NCBI RefSeq assembly: GCF_000832985.1
Contig: NZ_CP009920.1
Span: 1,922,001-1,986,000, forward strand
Direction: 5' to 3'
Length of the DNA stretch: 64,000 nucleotides
Source: Priestia megaterium NBRC 15308 = ATCC 14581
GTDB lineage: Bacteria > Bacillota > Bacilli > Bacillales > Bacillaceae_H
Below, one piece after another: positions 9,441 through 17,557 of this stretch. The notes beneath the pieces were generated by a model, which saw nothing but the letters and a program-made list of their open reading frames with translations, ran no database searches and was not told where the DNA came from. Position numbers and translations under genes: made by a program. Numbering within the stretch: position 1 is the first letter of the stretch; each line of letters begins with the position of its first letter.

Positions 9441-10127
9441 TTATTGGCCAAGCAAGTTCAGTTTCTGGGATAAATTTCTTTGAATATCCTTAGGAATAAG
9501 GTATGGTGCTAGATTTATAATATCTCGTAACGAATCAATGGTTACAGAGGCAGATAAATTTATATATTCATCCGTTGTATCTGCTTGCTCAAACGAAATG
9601 GAATCTGGCAAATTATTGAGCAGAGTAATTTCATTCATTTCTTTATCGACCGTGACATCAGAAGCCTTATCAATATTTAAGCGATCCCAGACAAGAGACA
9701 TCGGAATCGGCATTCTTCCTAAATGCACGCTATTCACCTTTAAAACAAGCTTTCCATTTTCGGCATTTGGTGTTACGTCAACTATAAACTGTGATTCCAT
9801 AAAAGATACTACATGTTTATTAATATAAAATTTTATATGTTTTGGAAGCAACACAGCTTCTGCTCCGTCAACCGTTTCATCATTTTCGTAAAGGTAGCTG
9901 CGCAAATAATCATTAACATCGCTCTCGCTTAATCGGTATCCTAAAATAGGAGAGCCTCCGTTCAGTTCTAGCGACGTCGCATGAGCGGACTTTTCTTGTG
10001 CCAGTGAAGATAATGAAGCAGTCTGATCAAGTTTTTCAATATTTCTGACTGGACTAACGAAAAAGTACAACCCAACTAAAAGGATAATAAATAGAAAAAT
10101 AACAGCTATAAATTTTCTCAAACACAT
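9441..10127 (-). CDS. Membrane-anchored extracytoplasmic protein, YpmS/DUF2140-like
   Basis: About 228 residues: a basic start, one transmembrane anchor (FIAVIFLFIILLVGLYFF, residues 5-22), then an extracytoplasmic domain of about 200 residues. The blocks RLSESDVNDYL, GKLVLKVNSVHLGRMPIP and ASDVTVDKEMNEITLLN resemble the YpmS/DUF2140 family (an ESD-x-N segment and a LGxLPIP segment); function is unknown. The start is set at ATG 10127, four bases after GAGAGG; a TTG six bases further on is an alternative, and a longer reading from 10244 lacks a ribosome site. The gene stands alone with its own terminator. The family assignment is tentative. Confidence 0.6.
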   Translation of the reverse strand: MCLRKFIAVIFLFIILLVGLYFFVSPVRNIEKLDQTASLSSLAQEKSAHATSLELNGGSPILGYRLSESDVNDYLRSYLYENDETVDGAEAVLLPKHIKFYINKHVVSFMESQFIVDVTPNAENGKLVLKVNSVHLGRMPIPMSLVWDRLNIDKASDVTVDKEMNEITLLNNLPDSISFEQADTTDEYINLSASVTIDSLRDIINLAPYLIPKDIQRNLSQKLNLLGQ

Positions 10128-10273
10128 GCACCCTCTCAAACATTCTTCTTGGAATATAATACCGATTTCTCTTTTATCATACAAGATAAATAAGATGTAT
10201 GTCGAAAACTTGTATAAAATGTACGTATATACCAGACGTCCCAAACGGTGAATAAGTCTACGATGAATAAATC

Positions 10274-10289
10274 AAGTCTTTTTAGACTT
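10274..10289. promoter_or_regulatory. Candidate activator (enhancer) site upstream of the sigma-54 promoter
   Basis: Perfect palindrome AAGTCT-TTTT-AGACTT, centred about 70 bases upstream of the -24 element. A partial match (CTTAAAGTC) follows 20 bases later. The position suits a bacterial enhancer-binding protein; the protein is unknown. Confidence 0.4.
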
Positions 10290-10341
10290 AAAAAACGACA
10301 ATTTTAGTAACTTAAAGTCGATTTTTATAGGAATTTGATAA

Positions 10342-10357
10342 TTGGCACACTTCTTGC
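10342..10357 (+). promoter_or_regulatory. Sigma-54 (SigL) promoter of the permease gene
   Basis: TTGGCAC, 5 bases, TTGC: GG at 10344-10345 and GC at 10356-10357 are 10 bases apart, which is the full sigma-54 -24/-12 consensus. The expected start of transcription is near 10369, leaving a leader of about 80 bases. Confidence 0.85.
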
Positions 10358-10391
10358 TTATTATAAAGGTAAGGGGAGGAATTTCTATTTA

Positions 10392-10406
10392 TATTTTCAG
10401 AATTTA
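10392..10406 (+). promoter_or_regulatory. Candidate CodY box in the permease leader
   Basis: TATTTTCAGAATTTA matches 11 of 15 positions of the CodY consensus AATTTTCWGAAAATT. It lies downstream of the sigma-54 start, where binding would block elongation. AT-rich DNA gives such matches by chance. Confidence 0.4.
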
Positions 10407-10452
10407 CTTTATTTTCTAATAGTATTTCGATAATTTTAAAGGAGTGAATACG

Positions 10453-11850
10453 ATGGGAAACAAAACAGAATCACACGGAAAGTTAAAGCAACGTCACGTT
10501 TCCATGATTTCCATTGCAGGTATTATCGGAGCCGGCTTATTTGTAGGAAGCGGATCCGTTATTAATGCAACAGGCCCAGCAGCAGTAGTTTCATATGCAG
10601 CAGCCGGACTGCTAGTCGTTCTATTGATGCGTATGCTCGGTGAAATGGCTATGGTAAACCCAGATAAAGGCTCATTCGCAACATATGCTCAGCAAGGAAT
10701 TGGCGCATGGGCAGGTTATGCTGTCGGATGGCTTTACTGGTTTTTCTGGCTAATTGTAATTGCGATTGAAGCCACTGCAGGAGGAGCAATTGTTCATGAA
10801 TGGCTCCCTTCCGTACCAATTTGGCTTTTAAGCTTAATCTTAACCTTTGCATTAACTTTAACAAACTTGTTCTCTGTCAAATCATTTGGAGAATTTGAAT
10901 ATTGGTTTGCTATGATTAAAATTGTGGCAATCGTTGCTTTTATGGGAATCGGTTTAGCTATCATTTTCGGATTAATCCCAGGTACATCTTCACCTGGTCT
11001 AGCTAATTTAACGGGCCACGGAGGCTTTATGCCAAAAGGTACGAACTCTATCTTTTTGGGAGTTATCACCGTTATTTTCTCTTATTTCGGGGCGGAAATT
11101 GCGGCTATTGCAGCTAGTGAATCAGAAAACCCAGCAAAAGCTATCACAACTGCTATTCGCAGTGTCGTATGGCGAATTTTAATTTTCTATATTGGTTCAG
11201 TTGCTATTTTAGTAACTCTTTTACCTTGGAACTCAGCTGATTTACTAAAAAGTCCATATGTAACTATGTTAGAAATGGTCAATATTCCAGCAGCTGCACA
11301 AATTATGAATTTAGTCGTATTAGTATCCGTTTTGTCTTGCTTAAACTCTGCTTTGTATACGAACTCACGAATGATTTTATCATTAGCTCAAAAGGGACAA
11401 GCTCCTCGCGCTTTAGCAAAAGTAAGCAAATCAGGCGTGCCGGCAAGAGCCGTATGGATTAGCACAGCTGCCGCATATGTATGTGCTATCTTTAGCTTCG
11501 TTTCGCCGGATAAACTCTTTTTATTCTTAGTTAATGCATCAGGAGCCATTGCTCTTATTGTGTACTTAGCTATCGCTATTTCTCATTTACGCCTGCGTAA
11601 GAAAATGATTCAAACCAACCAGCCAATTAAAGGAATGAAAATGTGGTTGTTCCCGTATTTAACATACGTAACAATTGCTGTTATTACCGTGATCTTCTTA
11701 TCGATGGCATTTATTGATTCGATGCGCTCACAGTTTTTCTTAACTCTTGGATTAACCGCTGTGGTTCTTCTTTCATACTCGTTCATCAAAAAAACAAACA
11801 ACAAGCGACCTGACGATCAATTTTCCGAGTCAGAAAATATTGCAAAATAA
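10453..11850 (+). CDS. gabP: GABA permease-type amino acid permease (APC superfamily)
   Basis: Inner membrane amino acid/proton symporter of about 465 residues with 12 predicted membrane segments. The N-terminal block QRHVSMISIAGIIGAGLFVG and the segment FGEFEYWFAMIKIVAI are signatures of the amino acid transporter family that includes B. subtilis GabP, RocE and AapA; the sequence looks nearest to GabP, but the substrate is inferred. The start is ATG 10453, nine bases after AAAGGA. The gene is monocistronic, has a sigma-54 promoter and a candidate CodY box, and ends in a bidirectional terminator shared with the symporter gene. No catabolic partner such as gabT or gabD is next to it. Confidence 0.85.
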   Translation: MGNKTESHGKLKQRHVSMISIAGIIGAGLFVGSGSVINATGPAAVVSYAAAGLLVVLLMRMLGEMAMVNPDKGSFATYAQQGIGAWAGYAVGWLYWFFWLIVIAIEATAGGAIVHEWLPSVPIWLLSLILTFALTLTNLFSVKSFGEFEYWFAMIKIVAIVAFMGIGLAIIFGLIPGTSSPGLANLTGHGGFMPKGTNSIFLGVITVIFSYFGAEIAAIAASESENPAKAITTAIRSVVWRILIFYIGSVAILVTLLPWNSADLLKSPYVTMLEMVNIPAAAQIMNLVVLVSVLSCLNSALYTNSRMILSLAQKGQAPRALAKVSKSGVPARAVWISTAAAYVCAIFSFVSPDKLFLFLVNASGAIALIVYLAIAISHLRLRKKMIQTNQPIKGMKMWLFPYLTYVTIAVITVIFLSMAFIDSMRSQFFLTLGLTAVVLLSYSFIKKTNNKRPDDQFSESENIAK

Positions 11851-11876
11851 AAAAGCCGCAGATGCGGCTTTTTTAT
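11848..11876. terminator. Bidirectional terminator between the permease and the symporter
   Basis: A 10-bp perfect stem AAAAGCCGCA/TGCGGCTTTT with T/A runs on both sides. Confidence 0.9.
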
Positions 11877-11887
11877 TTTGCTTTTGA

Positions 11888-13600
11888 TTATTTCTCAACC
11901 GATAGGTCACGATGAAGATTTCGAAGCGGCTGAGGAGGGCAAATACGTCGCGTCGCGTAAGAAACGATAAAAATAGTTAACAACCCGCCTACCATCGCAA
12001 ATGTGCGAAACGGAAACATGACCACTCCATCTTCAATCATCGGATACGGAAGCAGCGCTTTTAAATGAAGCAGCGGTTCTCCTCCACCTATTCGAAGAAC
12101 AAGAGACACAATAAACCCAGCCAAAGATCCGTACCAGTTAGCTCCTTTAAAGAATAAAGCACAAACCAACTGCGGAAAAAGTATACAATACACGAGGTCC
12201 CCTGATAAATACCATAAAGAGTAGACACTCTCAGAGTTCAAAGCAATTAGAGTTGCTCCCGTTCCAATGATAATGATAGAACGTTTAATAACTTTATCTA
12301 ACTGCGCCTGTGTCGCATTTGGTTTTACAATCGGACGATACACGTTCCAGGCTGCCATCCCCGACGCTGAAAGCAACGAAGCCGCTACTGCAGCCATAAC
12401 GGCAGCAGCTAGTCCTCCAAGTGCAATCGCTCCTACTAAATCGGGCGTTAGGTATTTAAATACATACGTTAGAATCATGGACGCACTCTCAGGGCTTGAC
12501 GCTCCAAATGAAGACCAGTCTGCACTATAACCTATCATTCCTATTAAAGTTGGAGGCAAGGCCGCTAACGCGCAAAAGATGCCGGCTGTAATAGATAGCC
12601 ACATTGCTGCTTTTTCGTTTTTAGCAGATAACACGCGCTGAAAATAAATCTGCCATGGAATACCACCAAAAATAAGTAAAAATGTGCTATCCCACCATTG
12701 CCAATATGTATTTCCCCATTTCGGATCTTCCCAGCCTTTTATTGGAGGAAATAAACGAAGAGAACCAGTCATGCCTTCTGAATAAGTAGAAAAAACGGCT
12801 CCCACTCCTCCCGTATTCGAAAATGCAAAGGGAAGCACCAGAAATAGTCCTAAAAACATAATAGAAAGCTGTAAGATATCGGTATGTGCTACTGCCCACA
12901 AGCCGCCAATCACGGTGTATGCAATGGCAATAAGTGCGGAAAGAATGATGGAAATTGAAAAACTGAGGCCTAAAATCACACCGAATGTTGTTCCTAAAGC
13001 AGTTAAGATAGCTGCGCTCCAAAACAGCTCTCCCAGTATAGCTGGAAAATAAAGAACCGTAGCCATTTTCTTACCGAAACGAGATTCTAGAGGATCGAGC
13101 ATTGTCATAAACTCAAACCTTCTCATCTTTCTAGCAAAAAAGATACCGCCTAAAATCAAGCTGATTGAATAACACCATGGCGCTTGAGTCCATGTCAGCC
13201 CTGAGGAATAAACGGTTTCGGCCGTTCCAGCAATATACCCTCCACCTACCCAAGTGGCGGTCATTGTGAACATTGAAATCCATAGCGGCATAGATCTTCC
13301 TGCAACAAGCATATCATCTGATTTTCCTTTTTTACTTGCAGCGGCTCGAGCACCAATAAAATAAATAACACCATACATAATGAACATTAAAATGAGGCCT
13401 GGCCAATAGAGATCTGGATTATAGAGAGAATAGATAAATGCGACAACCATAAAGATGGAAAATCCTATAATAGTTGTCCATAAGGGGGTTAGTAGACGGT
13501 CGTTCCTGTTTGATTTCCCTGAAAAGTCAGAAGTCTCATTCGACTTTTCAGGCCTGGCTTGTTGTGTGTCTGAACGAAATGGCTTTTTAGCATTTTGCAT
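11888..13600 (-). CDS. Sodium/solute symporter (SSS family), probable choline importer
   Basis: A 570-residue membrane protein with about 13 hydrophobic segments after a polar N-terminal tail of some 37 residues. The blocks ATWVGGGYIAGTAETVYSSG, GGLWAVAHTDILQL and YWQWWDSTFLLIFGGIPWQ are typical of SLC5/SSS carriers and resemble high-affinity choline transporters more than proline or pantothenate carriers. It lies divergently from gbsAB, the choline oxidation genes, which supports choline as substrate and sodium as coupling ion; this is inference. The ATG at 13600 is nine bases after AAAGGA. A sigma-A-type promoter with an inverted repeat at the expected start of transcription lies about 100 bases upstream. 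Confidence 0.8.
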   Translation of the reverse strand: MQNAKKPFRSDTQQARPEKSNETSDFSGKSNRNDRLLTPLWTTIIGFSIFMVVAFIYSLYNPDLYWPGLILMFIMYGVIYFIGARAAASKKGKSDDMLVAGRSMPLWISMFTMTATWVGGGYIAGTAETVYSSGLTWTQAPWCYSISLILGGIFFARKMRRFEFMTMLDPLESRFGKKMATVLYFPAILGELFWSAAILTALGTTFGVILGLSFSISIILSALIAIAYTVIGGLWAVAHTDILQLSIMFLGLFLVLPFAFSNTGGVGAVFSTYSEGMTGSLRLFPPIKGWEDPKWGNTYWQWWDSTFLLIFGGIPWQIYFQRVLSAKNEKAAMWLSITAGIFCALAALPPTLIGMIGYSADWSSFGASSPESASMILTYVFKYLTPDLVGAIALGGLAAAVMAAVAASLLSASGMAAWNVYRPIVKPNATQAQLDKVIKRSIIIIGTGATLIALNSESVYSLWYLSGDLVYCILFPQLVCALFFKGANWYGSLAGFIVSLVLRIGGGEPLLHLKALLPYPMIEDGVVMFPFRTFAMVGGLLTIFIVSYATRRICPPQPLRNLHRDLSVEK

Positions 13601-13683
13601 CGTCTCACATCCTTTAAATTGATAAAGAAATCTAAAGACATAATTGTCCTCTATTCCTTTTTCCTACCAGCATACAATTAAAC

Positions 13684-13702
13684 CTAAAAATAGATTTTTT
13701 AG
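13684..13702 (-). promoter_or_regulatory. Inverted repeat at the symporter transcription start
   Basis: CTAAAAA and TTTTTAG with a 5-base spacer, immediately downstream of the symporter -10 element. The position suits a repressor site, but its sequence differs from the repeats at gbsA and gbsR. Confidence 0.35.
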
Positions 13703-13707
13703 AATAA

Positions 13708-13736
13708 AATATAAATAGTTGGATTATAAATACCAA
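13708..13736 (-). promoter_or_regulatory. Sigma-A-type promoter of the symporter gene
   Basis: On the minus strand TTGGTA, 17 bases, TATATT. Leader of about 100 bases. Confidence 0.5.
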
Positions 13737-13894
13737 TGCGAAGGGGAGAAATTACGTTTATATAATTATATTAAAATAATTTAAATTGACTTTTTTTATT
13801 ATTTTGCTAAGAACTCATAATTATTTTCATCTTCCATCTAAACTCCTTTCTTAATTTCCACATTCAAAATCCTTTGTTTCTCAAGGTTTGTATG

Positions 13895-13931
13895 CAAGCA
13901 GATATAGTACTATGGTTAATATATCTGCTTG
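13895..13931. repeat. 12-bp perfect inverted repeat in the divergent region
   Basis: CAAGCAGATATA and its complement are separated by 13 bases. No T run follows on either strand, so it is not an obvious terminator. Confidence 0.6.
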
Positions 13932-14142
13932 TTTAAGATATTGTCAAAAAAGTTTGAGTGTTTTCATATAAAAAAAGAATAATATTCTCATAGCTCGTAC
14001 ATAAAAAAACCTTTTGTATCAAGGGACATAGCAATCAGTGATTTTTTATTACTTTTTGTTAAATTTTTTCTTAATATCCGAATGATTAGTCTCTTCCAGA
14101 GAAGATAATCTAATAAATTCTGAACATTTTGATTTTTTAGAT

Positions 14143-14172
14143 TTGACTAAATTAAATAGCCGGTGCTATAAT
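14143..14172 (+). promoter_or_regulatory. Sigma-A promoter of gbsAB
   Basis: TTGACT, 18 bases, TATAAT. The start of transcription is expected near 14179, at the left edge of the inverted repeat. Confidence 0.8.
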
Positions 14173-14177
14173 TCGAA

Positions 14178-14208
14178 TTGTTAAGAACGTTAAATATAAA
14201 CTTAACAA
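14178..14208. promoter_or_regulatory. Probable GbsR operator at the gbsAB transcription start
   Basis: TTGTTAAG and CTTAACAA, a perfect 8-bp inverted repeat with a 15-base spacer, begins right after the -10 element. In B. subtilis GbsR is known to bind just downstream of the gbsAB promoter and block elongation until choline is present; this repeat is in the same position. Confidence 0.65.
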
Positions 14209-14228
14209 ATTCTATTATTTGGAGGTCG

Positions 14229-15719
14229 ATGCTATTGGAACAAACACTGACGCTTGAAAAAATGCACATAAACGGCGAATGGGTTGAAGCACGCAGCGGC
14301 GAGAAAAGAGAGATTATAAATCCTTTTAATCAAGAGGTTATCGCTGTCGTTACAGAAGGAAATCGTGCTGATACTGTAGCAGCTATTGAAGCAGCTAGAA
14401 AAGCTTTTGATGCAGGTGAATGGTCTAAATTCACAGCGGCCCAAAGAGGTTCTTTACTATTTAAAGTAGCGGAAGAAATTCGTAATGATCGTGAAGAACT
14501 CGCTAAACTTGAAACCTTGAATACTGGAAAAACCCTCGTTGAAAGCCTGGCAGACATGGATGGAATTGCTGATGTCTTTCAATACTATGCTGGATTAGCA
14601 GATAAAGATGGTGGACAGATGATTGAGTCACCTAATCCCGATTCTGTTAGCCGCGTTGTCCGCGAACCTGTAGGTGTATGCAGCCAAATTACTCCTTGGA
14701 ATTATCCTTTATTGCAAGCCTCTTGGAAATTGGCTCCGGCACTTGCTGCTGGGAACACAATTGTTATTAAACCAAGCGAAATCACCCCTTTAACAACTAT
14801 TCATATGATGAAAATTTTTGAAAGAGTTGGCTTTCCATCAGGCGTCATTAACATTGTACTCGGCCCCGGTGCGACCGTTGGACAAGAAATGGCAGAAAGT
14901 GACTTAGTAGATTTAGTTTCCTTTACAGGCGGCGGTGTATCTGGACGTAAAGTCATGCAGGCTGCCGCAGGCAACTTTAAAAAAATCGCTCTTGAACTCG
15001 GTGGGAAAAATCCGAATATCGTCTTTGCTGACGCTGACTTTGACACTGCGGTTGACTATGCATTAAATGCGGTCTTCTTTCATGCCGGTCAAGTTTGTTC
15101 AGCTGGTGCGAGATTACTCGTTCAAGATGATATTCACGATAAATTTGTTTCAGCAGTTATTGAACAAGCCAAAAAAATTAAGCTGGGAGACGGCATGGAT
15201 GAAGCCACTCAAATGGGACCCGTCATCTCAAAAGAACACCTAGCTAAAGTGGAACATTACATTGAACTTGGGAAACAAGAAGGTGCTTCTCTTGTTTTAG
15301 GAGGCAAACGTCCAACTCAAGAGTCTTTACAAAAAGGTTTATTCATTGAACCAACTATTTTTACAGACTGTCATGGAGATATGAAAGTTGTCCTAGAAGA
15401 GTCATTTGGTCCAATTATGACCATTGAGCGCTTCAACACCGAAGAAGAAGCGGTGGCACTTGCTAACGATACAATCTATGGATTAGCTGGAGCCGTTTGG
15501 ACAAGTGATATGAATCGAGCTGAACGTGTAGTGAAAGCACTCCGTATGGGAACAACTTGGATTAACGATTATCATCCCTACTTCCCGCAGGCTCCTTGGG
15601 GAGGTTATAAGCAATCTGGGATCGGAAGAGAGCTTAGCCACATTGGGCTAGAAGAATATACGGAAATTAAACATATTTATACGAATACGAATCCACAGCC
15701 AATGCGCTGGTTTCAATAA
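14229..15719 (+). CDS. gbsA: Betaine aldehyde dehydrogenase
   Basis: Cytosolic NAD(P)-dependent aldehyde dehydrogenase that turns betaine aldehyde into glycine betaine, the second step of osmoprotectant synthesis from choline. About 496 residues. Visible are SQITPWNYPLL near residue 153, SFTGG near 231, the general base Glu in LELGGKNP (about 256) and the catalytic Cys in FFHAGQVCSAGARLLV (about 290). GGAGG lies three bases before the ATG at 14229 and nine bases before a TTG at 14235; the TTG may be the true start, two residues shorter. The codons further upstream (from 14178) lie in the operator and are not translated. gbsB follows after 21 bp in the same unit. Confidence 0.95.
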   Translation: MLLEQTLTLEKMHINGEWVEARSGEKREIINPFNQEVIAVVTEGNRADTVAAIEAARKAFDAGEWSKFTAAQRGSLLFKVAEEIRNDREELAKLETLNTGKTLVESLADMDGIADVFQYYAGLADKDGGQMIESPNPDSVSRVVREPVGVCSQITPWNYPLLQASWKLAPALAAGNTIVIKPSEITPLTTIHMMKIFERVGFPSGVINIVLGPGATVGQEMAESDLVDLVSFTGGGVSGRKVMQAAAGNFKKIALELGGKNPNIVFADADFDTAVDYALNAVFFHAGQVCSAGARLLVQDDIHDKFVSAVIEQAKKIKLGDGMDEATQMGPVISKEHLAKVEHYIELGKQEGASLVLGGKRPTQESLQKGLFIEPTIFTDCHGDMKVVLEESFGPIMTIERFNTEEEAVALANDTIYGLAGAVWTSDMNRAERVVKALRMGTTWINDYHPYFPQAPWGGYKQSGIGRELSHIGLEEYTEIKHIYTNTNPQPMRWFQ

Positions 15720-15740
15720 AATTCAAGGGGGAATGTAAAG

Positions 15741-16943
15741 ATGTTTATGCGATTTGAAAGAATGGAACGTTTAAAAAGTTTTGAGATGCCAACGGTTGTA
15801 AAACATGGAATTGGTGCTGTTAAGCATACTGGAGAAGAAGTAAAAAACCTAGGTGTATCTAAGGTTTTACTAGTAACAGATCCTGGTGTAAAAAAGGTAG
15901 GTTTAGCAGATCCTGTAATCGCTAGTTTAAAAGAAGCGGACGTAGACGTTATTCTATTTGACCAAGTAGAAGCCAACCCTTCTATTCACGTGGTAGCAGA
16001 CGGCACAAAAATGTACAAAGAAAATGGATGCAACGGACTAGTAGCTGTTGGAGGCGGAAGCTCAATGGATACGGCAAAAGCTATTGGTGTAGAAGTAGCT
16101 CATAATGCTCCCGTCTTAGATTATGAAGCAGCTGAAGGAAAAAAACCTTTAACAAAACGTATCCCCCCTTTAACAACCATTCCTACAACTGCGGGTACAG
16201 GAAGTGAAGTCACACAATGGGCTGTCATTACGGATCCTGTTCGTGAGTTTAAGTTTAATACAGGTGGACCTTTAATTGCTGCCCACTTAACAATTATTGA
16301 TCCAGAACTTCACGTATCTATGCCTTCACATATTACGGCCGGTACAGGAATTGACGCCTTAGCTCATGCAATTGAATGTTATACATGCCATTTTGCACAA
16401 CCAATGACAGACTCTGTTGCTTTGTTAGCTATTGAGTACGTTGGAAAATACTTACGACGTGCAGTTGCAAATGGACAGGATATCGAAGCACGCTATGGAA
16501 TGGCGCATGCAGCTATGCTCGCTGGCCTTTCATATGGAAGTGAATCTGCAGGAGCAGCTCACGCGATGGCTCAAACATTAGGAGGCATTTATCCAATTGC
16601 CCATGGCCCTTGCGTAGCAGCAATGCTAGGTCCTGTAATGGAATATAACTGGATGGGCGAGCCTGAAAAATTTGCGCGCATAGCTCAAGCTTTAGGAGTT
16701 AATACACACGAATTAACGCTTGAAGAAGCAGCTCAAGCAGCTGTTCGTGAAGTATATCAACTAGTTAAAGATGTACAAATCCCTTCTTTAGAAGAACAAG
16801 GTGTTCCAAAAGAAGCGGTTTCTCGCTTAGCTCAAGAAGCATTTAATGATCCACAAACAGTTGGTAACCCTCGTGATTTAACTGTAAAAAGTTACGAATG
16901 GATTTATAATCGCTGTTTTGAAGCTACACCATTAACTGTATAA
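15741..16943 (+). CDS. gbsB: Choline dehydrogenase, iron-dependent type III alcohol dehydrogenase
   Basis: Oxidises choline to betaine aldehyde, the first step of the GbsB-GbsA route. The 400-residue protein belongs to the type III (iron-dependent) alcohol dehydrogenases: GGGSSMDTAK (NAD binding, about residue 95), TTAGTGSEVT near 152, and the metal ligands in AGTGIDALAHAIECY near 205 and HAMAQTLGGIYPIAHG near 275-290. The ATG at 15741 sits nine bases after AGGGGG. The gene is cotranscribed with gbsA and ends at a terminator shared with gbsR. It matches the Gbs system of B. subtilis rather than the membrane BetA type. Confidence 0.95.
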   Translation: MFMRFERMERLKSFEMPTVVKHGIGAVKHTGEEVKNLGVSKVLLVTDPGVKKVGLADPVIASLKEADVDVILFDQVEANPSIHVVADGTKMYKENGCNGLVAVGGGSSMDTAKAIGVEVAHNAPVLDYEAAEGKKPLTKRIPPLTTIPTTAGTGSEVTQWAVITDPVREFKFNTGGPLIAAHLTIIDPELHVSMPSHITAGTGIDALAHAIECYTCHFAQPMTDSVALLAIEYVGKYLRRAVANGQDIEARYGMAHAAMLAGLSYGSESAGAAHAMAQTLGGIYPIAHGPCVAAMLGPVMEYNWMGEPEKFARIAQALGVNTHELTLEEAAQAAVREVYQLVKDVQIPSLEEQGVPKEAVSRLAQEAFNDPQTVGNPRDLTVKSYEWIYNRCFEATPLTV

Positions 16944-16950
16944 AAATGAT

Positions 16951-16984
16951 AAAAAGGCTGTTGATTCTTCAACAGCTTTTTTTA
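16951..16984. terminator. Bidirectional terminator between gbsB and gbsR
   Basis: Stem AAAAGGCTGTTGA/TTCAACAGCTTTT with one bulged base and T/A runs on both sides. Confidence 0.85.
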
Positions 16985-16985
16985 T

Positions 16986-17540
16986 TTACTCTTTCGCTAA
17001 TTCTTCATTTAAAATATCGATGATTCTTCGGTCGTCAAAAACTTTCACTACTTTTTTCAAGAAATGATAATAATTTTTGGACTCTATAATCTGCGCTAAA
17101 TTACGCTTTGCTTTTACTGCGATCTCCTCAGGCACATCTTCATCATTTAAGAGAATCTGCAACTTGTTTTCCGCTTCTTCGATTGCCTCTAAATTAACTG
17201 AAATTTCTCTTTGCCACTTCTTACAGAAAAACGAAAAAAAGGACTTAGAAAAATCTTTTTCTGCTTCATATAAGTCTTTTCGAACACCTTTTTTCCACAC
17301 TTTGTGGACCATATCAATATTTTGCAGTGAACGAATGGATGTACTCATCGTTGGTTTACTCATACCCAATTCTTCACTCATTTGATCTAATGTAACAGGC
17401 TCATCCATAAAATAAAGCATGCCATACAGCCTTCCTACTGAAGGTGTGACCCCATATAAATCCATCGTATCAGCTAAAGCGCTGACAACTACATCTTCTG
17501 CTTCTTTTAATAAATCATGATACTCTTGAAAATCACTCAT
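16986..17540 (-). CDS. gbsR: Choline-sensing repressor GbsR
   Basis: MarR-like winged-helix repressor of 184 residues. The DNA-binding helix-turn-helix is about residues 52-75 (VTLDQMSEELGMSKPTMSTS) and is followed by a helical effector/dimer part. In B. subtilis GbsR represses gbsAB and the choline importer opuB and is relieved by choline. Here the gene lies downstream of and convergent with gbsB, instead of upstream and divergent as in B. subtilis. It has its own promoter with an inverted repeat that straddles the -10 element, so autoregulation is likely. AGAGGAGAAGAG precedes the ATG. Confidence 0.93.
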   Translation of the reverse strand: MSDFQEYHDLLKEAEDVVVSALADTMDLYGVTPSVGRLYGMLYFMDEPVTLDQMSEELGMSKPTMSTSIRSLQNIDMVHKVWKKGVRKDLYEAEKDFSKSFFSFFCKKWQREISVNLEAIEEAENKLQILLNDEDVPEEIAVKAKRNLAQIIESKNYYHFLKKVVKVFDDRRIIDILNEELAKE

Positions 17541-17557
17541 TTACTCTTCTCCTCTTT

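Larger units (their letters stand above)
13601..14142. other. AT-rich divergent intergenic region between the symporter and gbsA
   Basis: About 540 bases without a credible ORF. It holds the symporter promoter (13708-13736), a 12-bp inverted repeat (13895-13931) and otherwise low-complexity AT-rich sequence. I saw no known riboswitch in it. Confidence 0.6.

Noticed and set aside
10649-11069. Minus-strand ORFs inside the permease gene
   Set aside because: Shadows of the membrane protein's codon bias, no start signals.
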